A stretch of DNA of 64,000 nt, from contig USNF01000001.1 of NCBI GenBank assembly GCA_900555985.1, forward strand, positions 1 to 64,000, given 5' to 3'. The position numbers and the translations under genes are program-made. A model generated the notes under the pieces. That model had not been told where the DNA came from. It did not search any database and was given only the letters and a program-made list of their open reading frames with translations. The stretch is from an uncultured Gemella sp. (GTDB taxonomy: Bacteria; Bacillota; Bacilli; Staphylococcales; Gemellaceae). Shown here piece by piece: positions 49,410 through 59,500 of this stretch. Position 1 is the first letter of the stretch, and every line of letters begins with the position of its first letter.

Positions 49410-50588
49410 GTGAGATACTCAAAAGAATTTGTCGAAGCCGTTAAGAATAATACTAATTTACTAGATTTAATTTCTGAATATGCTTCTGATATTCGAAAAG
49501 TATCTAGTACAGTTTGGTCTTGTAGATGTCCGCATCTAGAGCATAATGATAGCACAGCTTCATTTAGAATTTGGTTTGAAAATAATAGATGGAGCTGGGC
49601 ATGTATGGGTTGCCATTCTGGTAAAAAAGATACAGCTCATAAAAATTATGGTTCCGATGCGATTGCTTTTTTGCAATGGATTTCTAGCGCTCCTGGCAAA
49701 AAACAAATTGGTTTCGCAGAAGCTGTTGAAATATTAGCTAAAAGAAGCCATATGGAATTAGAGAATAATCAATTAGCATTTCAATATAAAATATTAAAAG
49801 CCCGTGCTAATGGTTATCATGCTAATTTAACTAATAAAGCTAAAGAATATTTATATGCTCGTGGATTAAATGATGACGATATTAATGAGTGGAATATTGG
49901 ATATACGGTTAATAAAGAACAAGATGTTCTTGTTGAGCGAATTACAATTCCATTAGTAAATCATAATAATGTCATCGTTGGTTTTACGAATCGAGATTTA
50001 AATAATATTTCTAATGCTAAATATATTAATTCTAAAAATGATGAGGTCTTTAACAAGGCCTCATTTTTCTTTGGTGCTAATAAATTAGATAGAAATTGCA
50101 ATGAAATTAAGATTACAGAAGGAGCGATGGATGTTATTCTTGCCTCTAAATATAATGTAAAAAATATTGTAGGATTATTAGGTACAGCGTTAACAGAAGA
50201 AAAAATAGATATCATTGCTAAATTAAATATGACTCCTATTTTGTGTTTAGATAATGATGTAGCTGGACAAAAAGCTACTAAAAAATCATTGATATTACTG
50301 GCAGAAAAAGATATTTTCGCTAAAGTATTTATCATTCCATCTGGTAAAGATATGGCTGATTTAGCTAATGAATTACAAGAAGATTTAGATGAATATATTT
50401 CTAGTCATGCTAAACCATTTTGGCAATACCAATTAGAAGAAAGTGTTACTATTTATGATACTCTAATTACAGAGGCAAAGAATAAAGTATTGCAAAATGT
50501 ATTAGATACATTTAAATCTGCTCAAACAGAACAAGAAAAAGCAATTATGAAATCGTTTGTGTTAGAAAGGATGGGGATTGTAATATAA
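49410..50588 (+). CDS. dnaG: DnaG-type primase
   Basis: The GTG start at 49410 follows AAAGGAAG. The 392-aa protein has an N-terminal CHC2-like zinc domain (CRCPHLEHNDSTASFRI, then CMGCHSG), a primase core (YLYARGLNDDDINEWNIGY), and a TOPRIM domain (IKITEGAMDVILA, then ILCLDNDVAGQKA). It lacks the C-terminal helicase-binding domain of the bacterial enzyme (about 600 aa). It would lay RNA primers for phage replication, with the polymerase at 53150. Confidence 0.9.
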   Translation: MRYSKEFVEAVKNNTNLLDLISEYASDIRKVSSTVWSCRCPHLEHNDSTASFRIWFENNRWSWACMGCHSGKKDTAHKNYGSDAIAFLQWISSAPGKKQIGFAEAVEILAKRSHMELENNQLAFQYKILKARANGYHANLTNKAKEYLYARGLNDDDINEWNIGYTVNKEQDVLVERITIPLVNHNNVIVGFTNRDLNNISNAKYINSKNDEVFNKASFFFGANKLDRNCNEIKITEGAMDVILASKYNVKNIVGLLGTALTEEKIDIIAKLNMTPILCLDNDVAGQKATKKSLILLAEKDIFAKVFIIPSGKDMADLANELQEDLDEYISSHAKPFWQYQLEESVTIYDTLITEAKNKVLQNVLDTFKSAQTEQEKAIMKSFVLERMGIVI

Positions 50589-50980
50589 TGTTTTTGTGTG
50601 ATAATTGTCAGATAAGAAGTATTTGTAAGATTTTTGAAAGCATTAGTCCATATAAAGACATTATCGCATTATCAGAATGTGGTGCGAAAAATTTAATTAA
50701 TCATCAATCTGTAGTACAAAATGTTCCACCAGAACCTGTAATGGACATGCAAGAAAAGATTGATGCGATTAAAGAATTAACAAATACTCAAGACGAAGAA
50801 GATGATTATATTAGAAAATCAGAAAATAATATCTGCGAGGATTGTAAAAAAACAGATACAGATTTATTGATTTGTTCTGAGTGTAATAAACATATCTGCC
50901 CAGACTGTGCTACTGAAGATTTTGATGGCAATGTATATTGTCAAGAATGTTACGATAAAAAAGATGGTGTTAGTCTATGA
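50588..50980 (+). CDS. Cysteine-rich zinc-binding protein (130 aa)
   Basis: An N-terminal CDNCQIRSIC pair and a C-terminal cluster (CEDCKKTDTDLLICSECNKH, then CPDCATEDF and CQECYDKK) would bind at least two zinc ions in a B-box or RING-like array. The middle is acidic. It is coupled to primase by a one-base overlap and to the next gene by ATGA. Role unknown. Confidence 0.75.
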   Translation: MFLCDNCQIRSICKIFESISPYKDIIALSECGAKNLINHQSVVQNVPPEPVMDMQEKIDAIKELTNTQDEEDDYIRKSENNICEDCKKTDTDLLICSECNKHICPDCATEDFDGNVYCQECYDKKDGVSL

Positions 50981-51384
50981 AAATGGAATTAATGCAATAT
51001 CTTGGTCGTTTTAAAATTGAAGATTTTACACTAAAAGAACTAAAAGATATATATGAAAGAAAAAATAAACAATATCAAAGTATTTTAGAAAGAGATGGCT
51101 CTGTTAAGATATTAGATAGAGTTAATATGAAACATAAATATCTTAATTGTATTTGCAAATATTACGAATTACCTGATGGTACTCATGTTAAAGAATCTAG
51201 TAGTATCTATAGAACTTGTGCATATGCACAAATATTGTTTTTCAATAATCCATGTAGTGGTTCTGTACAAAATTTAAATTGTCTTCATTGTCATATTCAG
51301 GCGTTAGAAGCATGTAAAGCTGGTAAGCTTAAACAAATTAAGAAAATTAATTTAGTTAAAAAAAGAATTTTGTCTAATTTGTAG
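50977..51384 (+). CDS. Hypothetical Cys-containing protein (135 aa)
   Basis: The ATG overlaps the previous stop. The first half is helical and charged; the second half contains CICKYYELPDG, TCAYAQILFFNNPC and CLHCHIQALEACKAG, which could form a metal site. The C-terminus is Lys-rich. No family is recognised. Confidence 0.65.
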   Translation: MKMELMQYLGRFKIEDFTLKELKDIYERKNKQYQSILERDGSVKILDRVNMKHKYLNCICKYYELPDGTHVKESSSIYRTCAYAQILFFNNPCSGSVQNLNCLHCHIQALEACKAGKLKQIKKINLVKKRILSNL

Positions 51385-51392
51385 GAAAAAGC

Positions 51393-51421
51393 TTGCAAAA
51401 TATTTTGGAATAAGATATAAT
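51393..51421 (+). promoter_or_regulatory. Promoter for the HU gene
   Basis: TTGCAA (51393-51398), 17-base spacer, TATAAT (51416-51421). The leader carries hairpins ATCGG/CCGAT (about 51432-51449) and TTTCCATT/AATGGAA before the start. Confidence 0.75.
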
Positions 51422-51515
51422 GCAAACAGAAATCGGAATAACGCCGATATTTCCATTGTTTTCTAAAATGGAATATTATATTAAATATTATTAAAGAAGG
51501 AAGAGGTAACTCTAA

Positions 51516-51794
51516 ATGCAAAAAATTGAATTGATTAAAGCTGTTGCTGCTAAATCTGAGGCAAAACAAACTGTTGTAGAAGCTGTATTGAAAGCTTTCG
51601 CTGAAGTAACTTTAGAAGCTGTTAAAACGAATGACAAAGTTCAACTCCCTGGTTTCGGTTCTTTCTCCAAGAAAGAAGTAGCTGCTCGTGATTACAAAAG
51701 CCCATTGGATGGTAAAGTAGTTCATAAAGAAGCATCTGTATCTCTTAAATTTAAAGTTGCAGAAAAAGCTAAAGAAGCTTTAAATGCAAAATAA
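51516..51794 (+). CDS. hup: HU-family nucleoid protein
   Basis: The 92-aa protein is a canonical HU: MQKIELIKAVAAKSEAKQTV, then VQLPGFGSFSKKEVAARDYK, a basic beta-arm (SPLDGKVVHKEASVSLKF) and a final helix. It dimerises and bends DNA, probably packaging or compacting phage DNA. Codon use is more GC-balanced than in most neighbours, which may reflect recent acquisition or strong expression. AGAGG precedes the ATG. Confidence 0.93.
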   Translation: MQKIELIKAVAAKSEAKQTVVEAVLKAFAEVTLEAVKTNDKVQLPGFGSFSKKEVAARDYKSPLDGKVVHKEASVSLKFKVAEKAKEALNAK

Positions 51795-52407
51795 TGAATT
51801 AGTATTTACAATACCATTCATTAAAACAAATCATATCCCAGAAGGCTTTTGCGATACAAAGCAAGAGCTTTCTGATTTTGACTTACTAGGGAGCTTTCTT
51901 CGCAGAGATACTATTGAAGGAGATAAAACACTTCAACAACTTGTCTCTTTTATTATTGTTAGAAATCCAATTAAAAAGAAATTTTTTATTGGAAAGCGAA
52001 TTTCTGGTGAAGAAAGATTACTTAATTGTTGGTCAGGATTTGGTGGTCATACAGATGTAATTGATTGTTGTTTAAATACTATATCTATTATTGAATCTTG
52101 TGCTAAACGAGAATTAGAAGAAGAATTATCTTTTAATTTATATAAAAAAGATACTTTGTCCACGGCTTTTAATTATATTGGCACAGTAAGAGATACAATG
52201 AGTGAAACTGGTGACCACTTAGGATTTGTATTTTTACTAGATGTGAAATCATGTTCTGTAAAAGAAACAGATAAAATAGAAGGCAAATGGTTTTCTTATC
52301 ATGACATATTAATGAAATTTAGTATGTTAGATAATTGGACTCAATATGCCATCGAATATCTGTATAAAACAACAGACTTAAAAGAATATTTAAAGCAGAA
52401 GAGTTAG
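51784..52407 (+). CDS. Nudix hydrolase-like protein
   Basis: The 207-aa protein begins within the HU gene end. LVSFIIVRNPIKKKFFIGKR is the first Nudix strand. The Nudix box is split: GGHTDVIDCC is followed by an insertion, then SCAKRELEEELSF carries the REx2EE core. Family members hydrolyse nucleoside diphosphates linked to other groups (for example oxidised dNTP or NAD derivatives). Target unknown. A terminator overlaps the stop. Confidence 0.82.
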   Translation: MQNNELVFTIPFIKTNHIPEGFCDTKQELSDFDLLGSFLRRDTIEGDKTLQQLVSFIIVRNPIKKKFFIGKRISGEERLLNCWSGFGGHTDVIDCCLNTISIIESCAKRELEEELSFNLYKKDTLSTAFNYIGTVRDTMSETGDHLGFVFLLDVKSCSVKETDKIEGKWFSYHDILMKFSMLDNWTQYAIEYLYKTTDLKEYLKQKS

Positions 52408-52437
52408 TATATAATTGTATATTGACTCTTCTTTTTT
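52397..52437 (+). terminator. Terminator overlapping the Nudix stop codon
   Basis: AGAAGAGT (52397-52404) pairs with ACTCTTCT (52425-52432) and TATAT with ATATA within, followed by TTTTTT. The loop contains a TATAAT-like sequence. Confidence 0.75.
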
Positions 52438-52451
52438 AATTGGAGAAAAAT

Positions 52452-52679
52452 ATGGAAAGAGAAGTTGAATTTGACTGTACCATTACGTTAACAACTAAAA
52501 TTAAAATACCTTGTGAATATCATAATGGTAAATTAGATTTAGATGGTATTGAAGATGTCATTGCTGATTTTGTAGGTTACGATTTGAAGAATACAGAAGA
52601 AGATTATGATATTAAGTATGTAGACGTAATGGGTTATGAAGAAGTAGAACAAGATTACGAAGATGACGAAAAGGATTAA
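52452..52679 (+). CDS. Small acidic protein (75 aa)
   Basis: The ATG at 52452 follows GGAGAAAAAT; a TTG at 52440 precedes the site and is not preferred. The sequence has a beta-strand start (EVEFDCTITLTTKIKIPCEY) and a strongly acidic end (YEEVEQDYEDDEKD). No family is recognised; the acidic tail resembles phage DNA-mimic or inhibitor proteins, without other support. Confidence 0.65.
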   Translation: MEREVEFDCTITLTTKIKIPCEYHNGKLDLDGIEDVIADFVGYDLKNTEEDYDIKYVDVMGYEEVEQDYEDDEKD

Positions 52680-52690
52680 GATTTTTCTAT

Positions 52691-53092
52691 ATGTTTGAAT
52701 TTCAAAAAAACGATATTAAAATTATCGAAGACTTTTTGAATTTACTAAATACTAGGGAAGAACAACATTGTCATTTATTTGATGAGCGAAATAATTTAAC
52801 ACGTGAACAAAATGACTTATTGCATGAGCTAGAAAATAATCCAGATACAAAAATTGATATTATGGAAGAATTAACTCGTGTCAGAAAAGATTATCGTTAC
52901 ACAAAAAATGAAATGGAATTCTATTTTCCATTAAAAGAATTTAGTAAGAAATATAAAAAAGATTTAGAGGCTGCTTTACAAGAAATGAAAGAAGTGGATA
53001 CTCTACAGTCAAATCGGAAAACGACTCCTAGAATTAGAACTGATTTAGGATTTAAAACAACGGGTGGTCGAGCACCGAAATATAAAAAATGA
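52691..53092 (+). CDS. Coiled-coil protein (133 aa)
   Basis: The protein is a long charged coiled coil over most of its length (EEQHCHLFDERNNLTREQND; ELTRVRKDYRYTKNEMEF), with a basic end (RTDLGFKTTGGRAPKYKK). No family is recognised. The stop is followed by the CCTTGTATAAT box. Confidence 0.65.
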   Translation: MFEFQKNDIKIIEDFLNLLNTREEQHCHLFDERNNLTREQNDLLHELENNPDTKIDIMEELTRVRKDYRYTKNEMEFYFPLKEFSKKYKKDLEAALQEMKEVDTLQSNRKTTPRIRTDLGFKTTGGRAPKYKK

Positions 53093-53118
53093 ACCTTGTA
53101 TAATATCATTGTTTCATT
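53088..53118 (+). promoter_or_regulatory. AACCTTGTATAAT box before the polymerase gene
   Basis: TATAAT (53099-53104) in the recurrent motif. AATGAA (53088-53093) pairs with TTCATT (53113-53118). Confidence 0.55.
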
Positions 53119-53149
53119 ATAAGAATTAATATGAGAAAGGAGGGATACT

Positions 53150-54748
53150 GTGAATATTCCAGTAATTGAAAATCAAAATACTAAATTAAAAGAATTAGTA
53201 TATGATAAAATTAATGAATTACAATTAAGTCAAAAGTATATTGATAGAGCTGAAAAAGAATTATCTATTATTATTAATAAAGATTTTGCTGGCTATTTTT
53301 TAATCGTAGCAGATTATGTAAATTATGCCAAAGAACATAATATTAAAATCGGCCCAGGCCGTGGGAGTTGTGTAAGTTCCTTAGTGAGTTATTTATTAAA
53401 CATTACTGAAATTGACCCAATTCAATATAATTTAATGTTCGAACGTTTCTTGTCTGAAGATAGAATGGAAATTCCAGATATTGATGTAGATATTGAAAGT
53501 AAAAAACGAAAAGAATTATTTATGTATTTAATAGATACATATGGCTATAATCATGTGGCTAGATTTTTGGATAATTCTAAACAATCTATGCATAGTTCTG
53601 GAATAGTAATTTCTAATTTAAATTTAATAAAAGCAGATACAAAAGAAGAAAACAATATGTTAGTTCTTCAAAATACACAAGAAGAAGTAGAAGAAGTATT
53701 AGTAAAATTTGATATATTATCTTCTAAAGTATTATCTATTATCAAAGAATTAGAAACTATGACTGGTGATATTGTATCTATTAGAGATAATAATTTTAAT
53801 GATATTAATGTATTCAAATTATTAAACACATCTTTGACAGCTGGAGTATTTCAAGTATCCTCTTCTTTATATAAAGAACGATTGCCTAAATTACATATTA
53901 ATTCTATTGAAGAATTAGCAAATGCATTAGCATTAATTCGTGCTCCATTTTTATCTATTAAAGCAGATGTACAATATATTAATTATAATCAGAAACGTAT
54001 TCATCCTATATATGATGAAATTACAAAGAATACAAATGGCATTTTATTATACCAAGAACAATTAATTAATTTATTGTGTGCATTTAATTTTTCTTTACAA
54101 GATGCTTATACGATGATGAAATTATTAGCTAAAGGCAAATCCATTAATACATATAGAGAATTTTTCTTTAGCCAATGTAATACTCATGCTAAAGAGATTT
54201 GGAATATTATTACTGTAATGGGTTTGTATTCTTTTAATAAAGCTCATGCGATTGCCTATGCTACATTAGTATATGTAACGGCTTATTATAAAATTTATTA
54301 TACAAAAGAATTTTATGCCGTTATGTTAACGAAAGCTTATAAAGATAAAGATATAAAAGCAATTCAAGATATTCAAAAAGAAATGAAACAAATGCGTATT
54401 AAATTATTGCCAGTAGACTTTAATATGTCTAAATATAATTGTGTCGTAGAAAATAATCATATTAGATTAGGTTTAGTATCTATTACTGGTATTGGTGAAA
54501 AAGCTGCAAAACAATTATTAGCTACAAAATCTTTATATGAAAATAAAGATATGCGAACTTTAATTCCTGCTATTTTTGCAGGGGTGTTTGATTCTATTTA
54601 TAAAGAGTCTCGTTATTCTATTTATAAAAATTTTGCATTAATTACTGGTAGAAAGGTTGAAAAAGAATTTTCATTAAGTAAGTTCGTGAACTTTAATAAG
54701 GATGCATCCAATGAGATGTTAGATAAGATGTTAATGAAAACTATATAA
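53150..54748 (+). CDS. dnaE: PHP-less C-family DNA polymerase (DnaE-like)
   Basis: The GTG start at 53150 follows AAAGGAGGG. The 532-aa protein is a short form of bacterial polymerase III alpha. Catalytic aspartates are visible in MEIPDIDVDI and KFDILSSK. GPGRGSCVSSLVSYLLNITE, LMFERFLSEDRME, GILLYQEQLINLL and YSFNKAHAIAYATLVYVTAY are the usual palm, finger and thumb segments, and a SITGIGEKAAKQLL helix-hairpin-helix ends it. The N-terminal PHP and C-terminal OB and tau-binding parts are absent (host enzyme >1,100 aa). Confidence 0.88.
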   Translation: MNIPVIENQNTKLKELVYDKINELQLSQKYIDRAEKELSIIINKDFAGYFLIVADYVNYAKEHNIKIGPGRGSCVSSLVSYLLNITEIDPIQYNLMFERFLSEDRMEIPDIDVDIESKKRKELFMYLIDTYGYNHVARFLDNSKQSMHSSGIVISNLNLIKADTKEENNMLVLQNTQEEVEEVLVKFDILSSKVLSIIKELETMTGDIVSIRDNNFNDINVFKLLNTSLTAGVFQVSSSLYKERLPKLHINSIEELANALALIRAPFLSIKADVQYINYNQKRIHPIYDEITKNTNGILLYQEQLINLLCAFNFSLQDAYTMMKLLAKGKSINTYREFFFSQCNTHAKEIWNIITVMGLYSFNKAHAIAYATLVYVTAYYKIYYTKEFYAVMLTKAYKDKDIKAIQDIQKEMKQMRIKLLPVDFNMSKYNCVVENNHIRLGLVSITGIGEKAAKQLLATKSLYENKDMRTLIPAIFAGVFDSIYKESRYSIYKNFALITGRKVEKEFSLSKFVNFNKDASNEMLDKMLMKTI

Positions 54749-54758
54749 GGAAAATAAT

Positions 54759-55103
54759 ATGAGTTTAATGAAATTAAATCAAAGTAAGTTAGAATATGAA
54801 TTAAAGCGAATTGAAACATATTTAAAACAATGCAAATTAAAAGAACTTACTATTGTATTAGAAAATTTAGATAGTATTGAGTGCTATATTTATATTTATA
54901 ATAATAAATTATGTGTTAATATCGATGACATGGATTATTATTTATATCTTGAATATGACAAAGAGAATAATGTTATTCATTGGGATATAAATACGAATTT
55001 AACTTTTAATACTATTTTTTATAATGTAATTGCTCCTATTAAAGAGTATCGTAAAGAGAATAAGCCTCCTAAGAAAAGAAAGTGGGTGCATCATAAAAAA
55101 TGA
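54759..55103 (+). CDS. Hypothetical protein (114 aa)
   Basis: AAGGAAAATA precedes the ATG. The protein has a helix-strand start, a YIYIYNNKLCVNIDDMDYYL segment, and a basic C-terminus (RKENKPPKKRKWVHHKK) that could bind nucleic acid. It lies between the polymerase and the methyltransferase-like gene and overlaps the latter by four bases. Confidence 0.65.
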   Translation: MSLMKLNQSKLEYELKRIETYLKQCKLKELTIVLENLDSIECYIYIYNNKLCVNIDDMDYYLYLEYDKENNVIHWDINTNLTFNTIFYNVIAPIKEYRKENKPPKKRKWVHHKK

Positions 55104-56494
55104 TATATAGTCTTGAAGTTTTAAAAAAAAATATTGAGCGTGCTAAAAATATTAAAAATAGTTTACAACGATATATAGATGGTGAAGAAGTAAAATATAA
55201 TTTTGATACACTTTTTTATAATACGAAAGATGTATTAATGAATATTTTTAATTCTTTTTCTGAGGCATTATATTATAAATATTTAAATGCTGGACGACTT
55301 ACATATCAATTACAACCAGCATTTAAAGAAGTTTTTCTAATGGACACATTAGAAGATATGGATAATGCGAAAAAAGTAGTAGCTATATTAGATAATTTTT
55401 TACATTTAGTATCATATGATGATGATGTACAGCAATTAATTCGTTCATATGGTTCTTATTGTAAAACAGAATTTAATGAATTTGTTTCTAGCTGTAATAG
55501 TTATCGAATTGACCAAGATGCTTTATTGCGGTTTTGTCATTCTATCGAAAAAGATAGAGATTTAAATATATTGATATATGGCAGTGATGATGCTCGAACT
55601 GTCGAAACAATTAATATCGCGTTAGAGAATAAAATTTATTCTGTATCTATTGATTCACAGTGTTCATATCGTAAACGAGATTTTATTGAGAAAAGTATTC
55701 TTGGTGGTCAAGGTCGCTGTATGATTACTAATGACTCTTTTGATGTATCGTTTGGATATATTCAATCTCAATACGAAACATCAAATGCGGAATTAATTAA
55801 TCCAAAAGATTATGAATATATTTCTCGTATTGTTGCTTATACTAAACCATTAGGAATTATCTTTTTAGTTATGCCAATTTGTCGATTAACAAGAGGCATC
55901 TGTTCTTTTTTATCTAAATATATTACAGATGTAGATATTAAAAAAGAAAAAACAGGTGAGAATATTGTTATTATTACTGGTATTAAAAAAGAAGAGTGTA
56001 AAGGCGTTGAAGTAGATGAAGAAATATTCGATACATTACGTTATTATAATGTGATGAATTCTTCCTTTGAATTTGAAAAATTTGAAGGTAACGAACGTAA
56101 ATTTACAGTAACTGGTTTAAAACCAATTATTAAATATTTCCGTGGTTCTATTATCTCAGATGAAGAAATTCATGAAATGTATGAAGTGTCAGAAGCAGTT
56201 TCTAATTTTTGGGATAACCAAGAACAAGAATTATTATCTGATTACCATAAACGTCCTTTATTGCCATTTAATATTGGTCATCTTGGTTTAGTGCTAACAT
56301 CTGGTTGTTTAGATGGCATTGTGCAAGAAGACGCAGAACATTCGCATCTTGTAAAAGGTCGAATTGTTAAATCAAAAAATAAAGAAGAAATTTTAGATGA
56401 TAGTGGCTTATCAGCCACAATTGAAGAAACTACATCTAATCAAGTAGAGATTAATTTATTTTTACCAGATGGAACATATCGTAGTTTAATATAA
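55100..56494 (+). CDS. Degenerate methyltransferase-like protein (DUF6094-like)
   Basis: The 464-aa protein has a Rossmann-like middle (LNILIYGSDDARTVETINIA, then FDVSFGYIQSQYE) where a methyltransferase would have its SAM-binding GxGxG and catalytic DPPY motifs; both are changed, so it is probably inactive. PFNIGHLGLVLTSGCLDGIV near residue 393 resembles the C-terminal part of DUF6094 proteins. Such proteins are often paired with a large SNF2-like helicase, as here. Function unknown. Confidence 0.65.
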   Translation: MIYSLEVLKKNIERAKNIKNSLQRYIDGEEVKYNFDTLFYNTKDVLMNIFNSFSEALYYKYLNAGRLTYQLQPAFKEVFLMDTLEDMDNAKKVVAILDNFLHLVSYDDDVQQLIRSYGSYCKTEFNEFVSSCNSYRIDQDALLRFCHSIEKDRDLNILIYGSDDARTVETINIALENKIYSVSIDSQCSYRKRDFIEKSILGGQGRCMITNDSFDVSFGYIQSQYETSNAELINPKDYEYISRIVAYTKPLGIIFLVMPICRLTRGICSFLSKYITDVDIKKEKTGENIVIITGIKKEECKGVEVDEEIFDTLRYYNVMNSSFEFEKFEGNERKFTVTGLKPIIKYFRGSIISDEEIHEMYEVSEAVSNFWDNQEQELLSDYHKRPLLPFNIGHLGLVLTSGCLDGIVQEDAEHSHLVKGRIVKSKNKEEILDDSGLSATIEETTSNQVEINLFLPDGTYRSLI

Positions 56495-56501
56495 GAATAT
56501 T

Positions 56502-56531
56502 TTTGGTACCGACAAAAATGTCGGTACCAAA
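56502..56531. terminator. Perfect 12-bp hairpin (terminator-like, no T run)
   Basis: TTTGGTACCGAC (56502-56513) pairs exactly with GTCGGTACCAAA (56520-56531). Confidence 0.6.
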
Positions 56532-56570
56532 TTAGCTAGTGTTAACTAAAAAACAATAAGGAGGAAGTAC

Positions 56571-59500
56571 ATGGCTTTAAGTTTTTCAGTTGGAAACTTA
56601 CCATCAATGAAGGGTAACGTAACGCTATTTAGCTCTCATGGCATTGCCTTTATGTCTGGATTTGGATATTCTACATTAGTTAAAAGTATCCAATCAGAAT
56701 TAAAAAGGAATATTAAGATATGTAATTCAAGGTATACATTAGATGCTAAAGCCAAAACATTAGTATTAGAAACTGCTAAGATTCCGAATAGCGATTTTTC
56801 TAATATTATTATTTACGCTAAAGATTTTACTGAACGTAAAGATGAATCTTCTAATAATGAAACAATTAATTTTAATATCTTCGTAGAGATGGAAAGTAAA
56901 TATGAACATTCTTGGAGTAATATCGATACATCTCGCGATGCGTATTATACTTGGGAAATTGATGAATTTTTAACAGATGTTTATAAAGCAGTCGAGCCAG
57001 AATTAAAACAAAAGGTATTAGATGTTGCATTTAATAAATTTTACAATTTGTGTCCAGTTCCTATTAAAAAAGAATGGACTGATTTCTTACTAAAGAAATT
57101 AAGAAGTAGATATTGTGTAACAGCTTTTTCTGGTATGGATATTCGTAAAGATAAACGAATGTTTGGCTGGAATATTTCTGCTAAAGTAAATACAATTATT
57201 GAGATTTTATCTACTGGTATTAAAGAAGATGAAATTTCTGTATGTGCCACAAAAGAAGTATCTAATACAATTAAAGAAGTAACTGGATTAGATACTTATC
57301 TTAATAGCTATAAAGAAGTATTGGCAGAAAAAATTAAAGATAATTTCGTACCAATGTTTAATCCAGAAATAGATACATATTCTAAAGACTTAACGGAAGT
57401 AGCAGACTATGTTGATTATATTGGTAACATTAATTTATATGATGCCCAACGAGGTGTAATTGAGACTGTTTCTCGAACACTCAAAAAGCAAAAAAGTGTG
57501 TTTATTGTAGCAAGCATGGGCTCTGGCAAAACTTTAATGGCTATGTCAGCATGTTATTTACATAATCTAACTGAGAATAATAATCAACAAATGACAAATG
57601 TAATCATGTGTCCAGGCCACTTAGTTGAAAAATGGAAACGTGAAGTTGAAATGCGTTTGCCACAATCTAAATCAGTTATTGTAAATAACTTTAATGATTT
57701 ATTGGATATTCAATCTGACATTACAAATACAAAACGAGGATACCATTTATGGATTGTCATGTCTAAAGAAGCTGCCAAATATGGCTATGAGGAAAGACCT
57801 GCTGTCATTTGGAAGAATCAAAAAGATAAAAGTACTGGAGTTACTGGATATTATGCGTCTCCTGTAACAGGTAAACCAATTTATCGATATGAATATCATG
57901 GTACTGGTCGTAGACGTTATCAAATTAAATTAAACTTAACTGAATTAGATTTTTTAAAACCTAATAAAGATAATTATATTATCAATGAAACAATTCAAGT
58001 ATTTAATAATGAAACTAAACGCTGGGAAGATAAAATAATTAAGACTAAATTATGGACACCAGTTAATTCTGCATTAGATGATAATGCAAAATGGATTAAA
58101 GTTGGTAAGCATGGTTATGTTGAAGTTAACAAGATTAGAAAATTATATAATGAAATTTCTGGTAAAGATATTAATGGTAGAAATAAATTAGAAAAAACAT
58201 TATTGCCAGAATTCGATAAAATTCTAAATGGTGAAGTACCTATTCAAAGAGCTCCTAGAAAATATCCTATTGCAAAATATATTAATAAGTTTTTAAAAGG
58301 ACATATTGATTATTTCATTGCCGATGAAATTCAAGAACTCAAAGGTAAAGATAGTTTACAAGGTCAAGCGTTTGGTATTTTATTGGCGACAGCTAAAAAA
58401 TCTTTATGTTTGACTGGAACTTTGTTAAACGGCTATGCATCTTCTTTATACTATACTTTATTTAGAGCCTTTCCTCAGTTAATGAAAAAAGAAGGTTTTG
58501 AATATTCTACTGAGTCTGAAAAAGAATTCGTAAGAATGTATGGTGTGTATAAAACTATTTCTTCTTGGATTATTGGAGATAATAATCAAAAGAAATCTGG
58601 TCTAAGTACGAAAGAAATGCCTGGCATTAGTCCACTAATCTTTACTAAATTCTTATTAGAAAATGCTGTATTTATGACGCAAGAAGATATGTCTGAAGCC
58701 ATGCCTGGATATGAAGAAATCCCTATTGGTATTGATATGGATGAACCATTAGCTAATGTATATAATGCTATGCAAGACAATATTAAGACTGAATTGAGTC
58801 GTAGTAGTACTGGCAAGATGAAAGTTATGTCTCAGATTACACAGTTAATGTCTGTATATCCTGACCAACCATATGGGCAAAAACAAATCATTAATCCAGA
58901 TAATGGTAAAATAGTATATACGCCAGAAGAATTAACTGAATTTACAAATAAAAAAGCAGAAGAATTATTGCGTATTTGTAAAGAGAAAAAAGAAGCTGGT
59001 GAAAAAGTATTAGTGTACTATCATTGGACAAATCGTACTGATATTGGTACAGATTTACCTAAATATCTGGAAGAAAATGGGATTAAAGCTATTACGATGA
59101 CATCATCTGTTAAATCTTCTACTCGTGAAGAGTGGTTAGATAAAAAATTAAAAGCAGGATATGATGTTGTGTTATGTAATCCATCTCTTGTTGAAACTGG
59201 CTTAGATTTGTTAGCATTTACTACAATTGTATTCTATCAGATGGGCTATAATTTGTTTACAATGCGTCAAGCATCTCGTCGTTCTTGGCGATTATCGCAA
59301 GATAAAGATGTTCAAGTATATTTCTTATATTACAAAGGAACAATTCAGGAAACAATTCTATCTTTAATGGCATCTAAATTACAAGCATCTATGGCTATCG
59401 AAGGTAAATTTACAGAAGAAGGCTTAAATGCAATGAGTAATAACGATGATATTTTGAATCAAATTGCTATGTCTATTACAGATGGTATTAAGGATACAGT

